Below, piece by piece: positions 29,003 to 30,984 of a stretch of 30,984 bases of DNA; positions within the stretch are counted from its first letter, which is position 1; each line of letters opens with the position of its first letter. The notes under the pieces were generated by a model. That model made no database searches. It saw only the letters and a list, made by a program, of their open reading frames with translations, and had not been told where the DNA came from. Origin of the DNA: a virus; IMG/VR virus record IMGVR_UViG_3300027833_001855, positions 1-30,984 of that record; one strand, written 5' to 3'. The position numbers were made by a program, and so were the translations under genes.

Positions 29003-29060
29003 ACTTTGTAACGCCGAAAGGGTTGCAAAATTATATCTTGCTTTTTTAAAGGAGAAAAAC

Positions 29061-30983
29061 ATGGGAAAAGTAATAGGTATCGATCTCGGTACTACAAACA
29101 GTTGTCTAGCAGTGGTAACAAGCTCGGCACAAAAAATCATAGAAAATAAAGACGGCCAAAGAACAACACCTAGTATTGTTGCGTACACAGACAACGAAAC
29201 ACTAGTTGGTATGCCTGCTAAACGACAGGCAGTAACAAATCCAAAAAACACAATATATGCGGCAAAGAGACTTATTGGTCGCAAATTTAAAGACGAAGTA
29301 ATTCAAAAGGACATTAAGAATTCGCCCTTTGATATCTGTGAAGCTGGAAACGGTGATGCATGGGTTAGAGTCAATAGTCAAGAAATAGCACCACAACAAG
29401 TTAGTGCTGAAATACTTCGTAAAATTAAAGAGTCAGCAGAATCATATCTTGGCGAAACAGTAAGCCAAGCAGTTATTACAGTGCCGGCATACTTTAATGA
29501 CGCACAAAGACAAGCAACAAAAGACGCAGGTAAAATTGCAGGATTAGAAGTCCTACGTATTATCAATGAGCCTACAGCGGCGGCACTTGCTTATGGTGTG
29601 GACCAACAACTTAAAGGTGATAGAACTATTGCAGTTTATGACCTAGGTGGTGGTACATTTGATATTTCAGTTATTGAGATCTCTGAACAAGATGGTGAGA
29701 AGCAATTTGAAGTATTGTCAACTAATGGTGATACATTCTTAGGTGGTGAAGATTTTGACAATGCTCTACTAGATCATTTAGTAGACGAATTTAAAAAGTC
29801 AGATGGCTTTGATCTAAAGACTGATTCAATGGCACTACAGCGTTTAAAAGAAGCCGCTGAAAAAGCAAAAGTAGAACTTAGTAGCACAACGCAAACAGAA
29901 ATAAGTTTGCCATACGTTACTGCTGATGCTACAGGACCTAAGCACTTAACAATTAGTATTACAAGAGCTAAGTTTGAATCACTAGTAGAAAAACTAATAT
30001 TGCGTTCAATCAAACCTTGTAAGACTGCATGTAAAGACGCAGGCATTGAAGCAAAGAACATTGACGAAGTTATACTAGTTGGTGGACAAACACGTATGCC
30101 AGCAGTACAAACAGCAGTTGAAAACTTCTTTGGTAAAGCACCTCGTAAAGATGTTAACCCAGATGAAGCAGTTGCAATGGGTGCGGCTATTCAAGGTTCA
30201 GTACTAAGTGGAGAAACAAATGACGTACTATTGTTAGACGTTACTCCTCTGTCATTAGGTATTGAAACAATGGGTGGTGTGATGACTAAGATCATCGATA
30301 AGAACACAACTATTCCTACTAAGAAGTCACAAACTTTTAGTACGGCAGAAGACAATCAACCTATCGTAACTATTACAGTTGGACAAGGTGAGCGTGAGTT
30401 TGTACGTGATAATAAAGTACTAGGACAGTTTAACCTAGACGGTATTAGACCAGCACGTAGAGGCGAACCACAAATTGAAGTTACCTTTGACTTAGATGCA
30501 AACGGTATCTTGAATGTGTCAGCAATGGATACTGCAACACAAAAGAAACAAAACATTGTGATTAAGGATTCAAGCGGACTTAACGAAAGCGAAATTGAGC
30601 AAATGATCAAAGACGCTGAAGCTAATGCTGACAAAGATAAGACTGCAAGGGAACTAGTAGATACTAAGAACCTAGCAGAAGGAACCATTTCACAGTTTAA
30701 GAAAGACTACGAAGCAGTTAAAGACAACGAAACACTAAGAGATTTAGATGTTGAAGTGTTTAATGCTAGTATAGAAAGTCTTGAAGAAGCGTGTAAAGGT
30801 GACGACAAAGTTGTAATTGACGAAGCGTTCGCAAAACTTCAAGAGGCTATGCGACCTATATTTGCTATTAAAGATAGCTCAGAACAGGATCAAGCTCAAG
30901 AAGAATTCGATGTTACTGACACTGAAAAAGATGAACACATCGTTGATGCAGAATTTACTGAAGGTAATACTGATGATAAATAA
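29061..30983 (+). CDS. dnaK: Full-length Hsp70 chaperone DnaK
   Basis: A 640-residue Hsp70, as long as E. coli DnaK. The ATPase domain has [15 protein letters not shown] at the start, [30 protein letters not shown] and [11 protein letters not shown]. The linker is [15 protein letters not shown]. The substrate domain runs to about 510 and includes GILNVSAMD, followed by the helical lid. The acidic tail ends [14 protein letters not shown], like the conserved bacterial DnaK tail. No dnaJ or grpE is present here, so host co-chaperones would be needed. All signature motifs are intact, so it should be active. The stop ends one base before the window edge. It is probably acquired from a host. Confidence 0.97.
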   Translation: MGKVIGIDLGTTNSCLAVVTSSAQKIIENKDGQRTTPSIVAYTDNETLVGMPAKRQAVTNPKNTIYAAKRLIGRKFKDEVIQKDIKNSPFDICEAGNGDAWVRVNSQEIAPQQVSAEILRKIKESAESYLGETVSQAVITVPAYFNDAQRQATKDAGKIAGLEVLRIINEPTAAALAYGVDQQLKGDRTIAVYDLGGGTFDISVIEISEQDGEKQFEVLSTNGDTFLGGEDFDNALLDHLVDEFKKSDGFDLKTDSMALQRLKEAAEKAKVELSSTTQTEISLPYVTADATGPKHLTISITRAKFESLVEKLILRSIKPCKTACKDAGIEAKNIDEVILVGGQTRMPAVQTAVENFFGKAPRKDVNPDEAVAMGAAIQGSVLSGETNDVLLLDVTPLSLGIETMGGVMTKIIDKNTTIPTKKSQTFSTAEDNQPIVTITVGQGEREFVRDNKVLGQFNLDGIRPARRGEPQIEVTFDLDANGILNVSAMDTATQKKQNIVIKDSSGLNESEIEQMIKDAEANADKDKTARELVDTKNLAEGTISQFKKDYEAVKDNETLRDLDVEVFNASIESLEEACKGDDKVVIDEAFAKLQEAMRPIFAIKDSSEQDQAQEEFDVTDTEKDEHIVDAEFTEGNTDDK

Positions 30984-30984
30984 A

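Noticed and set aside
29003-29060. Heat-shock (sigma32) promoter before dnaK
   Set aside because: No CTTGAAA/CCCCAT-like boxes. A loose TTGTAA...TTATAT pair has poor boxes and spacing.
1-30984. tRNA genes, integrase, att sites, CRISPR arrays, insertion sequences
   Set aside because: I looked for cloverleaf ends, transposase or integrase motifs and regular repeats and found none apart from the tmRNA. A covariance-model search would be needed to exclude odd tRNAs.

Overview
ORGANISM. The window reads as part of the genome of an AT-rich marine T4-like myovirus (tailed phage). The gene set matches what is known of T4-like cyanophages and pelagiphages: class Ia ribonucleotide reductase with glutaredoxin, a RecB/Cas4-like nuclease, a PAAR spike tip, a beta-helix tail fibre, 2OG-Fe(II) oxygenases, a phage bS21, and many small conserved proteins of unknown function. 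T4-type late promoter boxes ((T/C)TAAATA) and host sigma70-type promoters are both present. No photosynthesis gene is seen and the tmRNA is circularly permuted, so an alphaproteobacterial (for example SAR11-like) host is my preferred reading. A cyanobacterial or betaproteobacterial source of the tmRNA is also possible. No integrase, att site, CRISPR array or insertion sequence was seen. LAYOUT. 1-1034: terminator, promoter and PRPP synthetase. 1031-1279: one reverse-strand small gene. 1425-5006: a tightly overlapping four-gene operon with a nucleotidyltransferase-fold protein, a protein with ligase-like motifs and a helical protein. 5094-9526: virion-type genes, several with short N-termini that resemble the T4 capsid-targeting sequence; it ends in a gene with a canonical -1 frameshift heptamer. 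9586-10618: NifU-like protein and PD-(D/E)XK nuclease. 10642-12249: tail fibre. 12725-16443: nrdA, nrdB, glutaredoxin. 16444-18633: PAAR protein and small genes. 18651-18998: permuted tmRNA. 19044-20209: outer-membrane barrel-like protein and thermonuclease. 20211-26017: small genes, cell wall hydrolase, 2OG oxygenase, three lipoproteins and a large coiled-coil membrane protein. 26026-30983: bS21, a second 2OG oxygenase, GMP reductase, a possible nuclease and a full-length DnaK. HOW THE GENES WORK TOGETHER. prs, guaC, nrdAB and glutaredoxin rebuild nucleotide pools for DNA synthesis. tmRNA, bS21 and DnaK form an unusual translation and protein-quality set. An envelope set (hydrolase, lipoproteins, coiled-coil membrane protein, outer-membrane barrel) acts on the host cell wall and membranes. 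REGULATION. Ten promoters have TTGACA-like and TATAAT-like boxes exactly 17 bases apart. In at least two cases a long perfect inverted repeat joins the promoter itself to the start region of the gene it drives. Read-through mRNA would then be translationally silent while mRNA from the local promoter is active, as known for the T4 lysozyme gene e.
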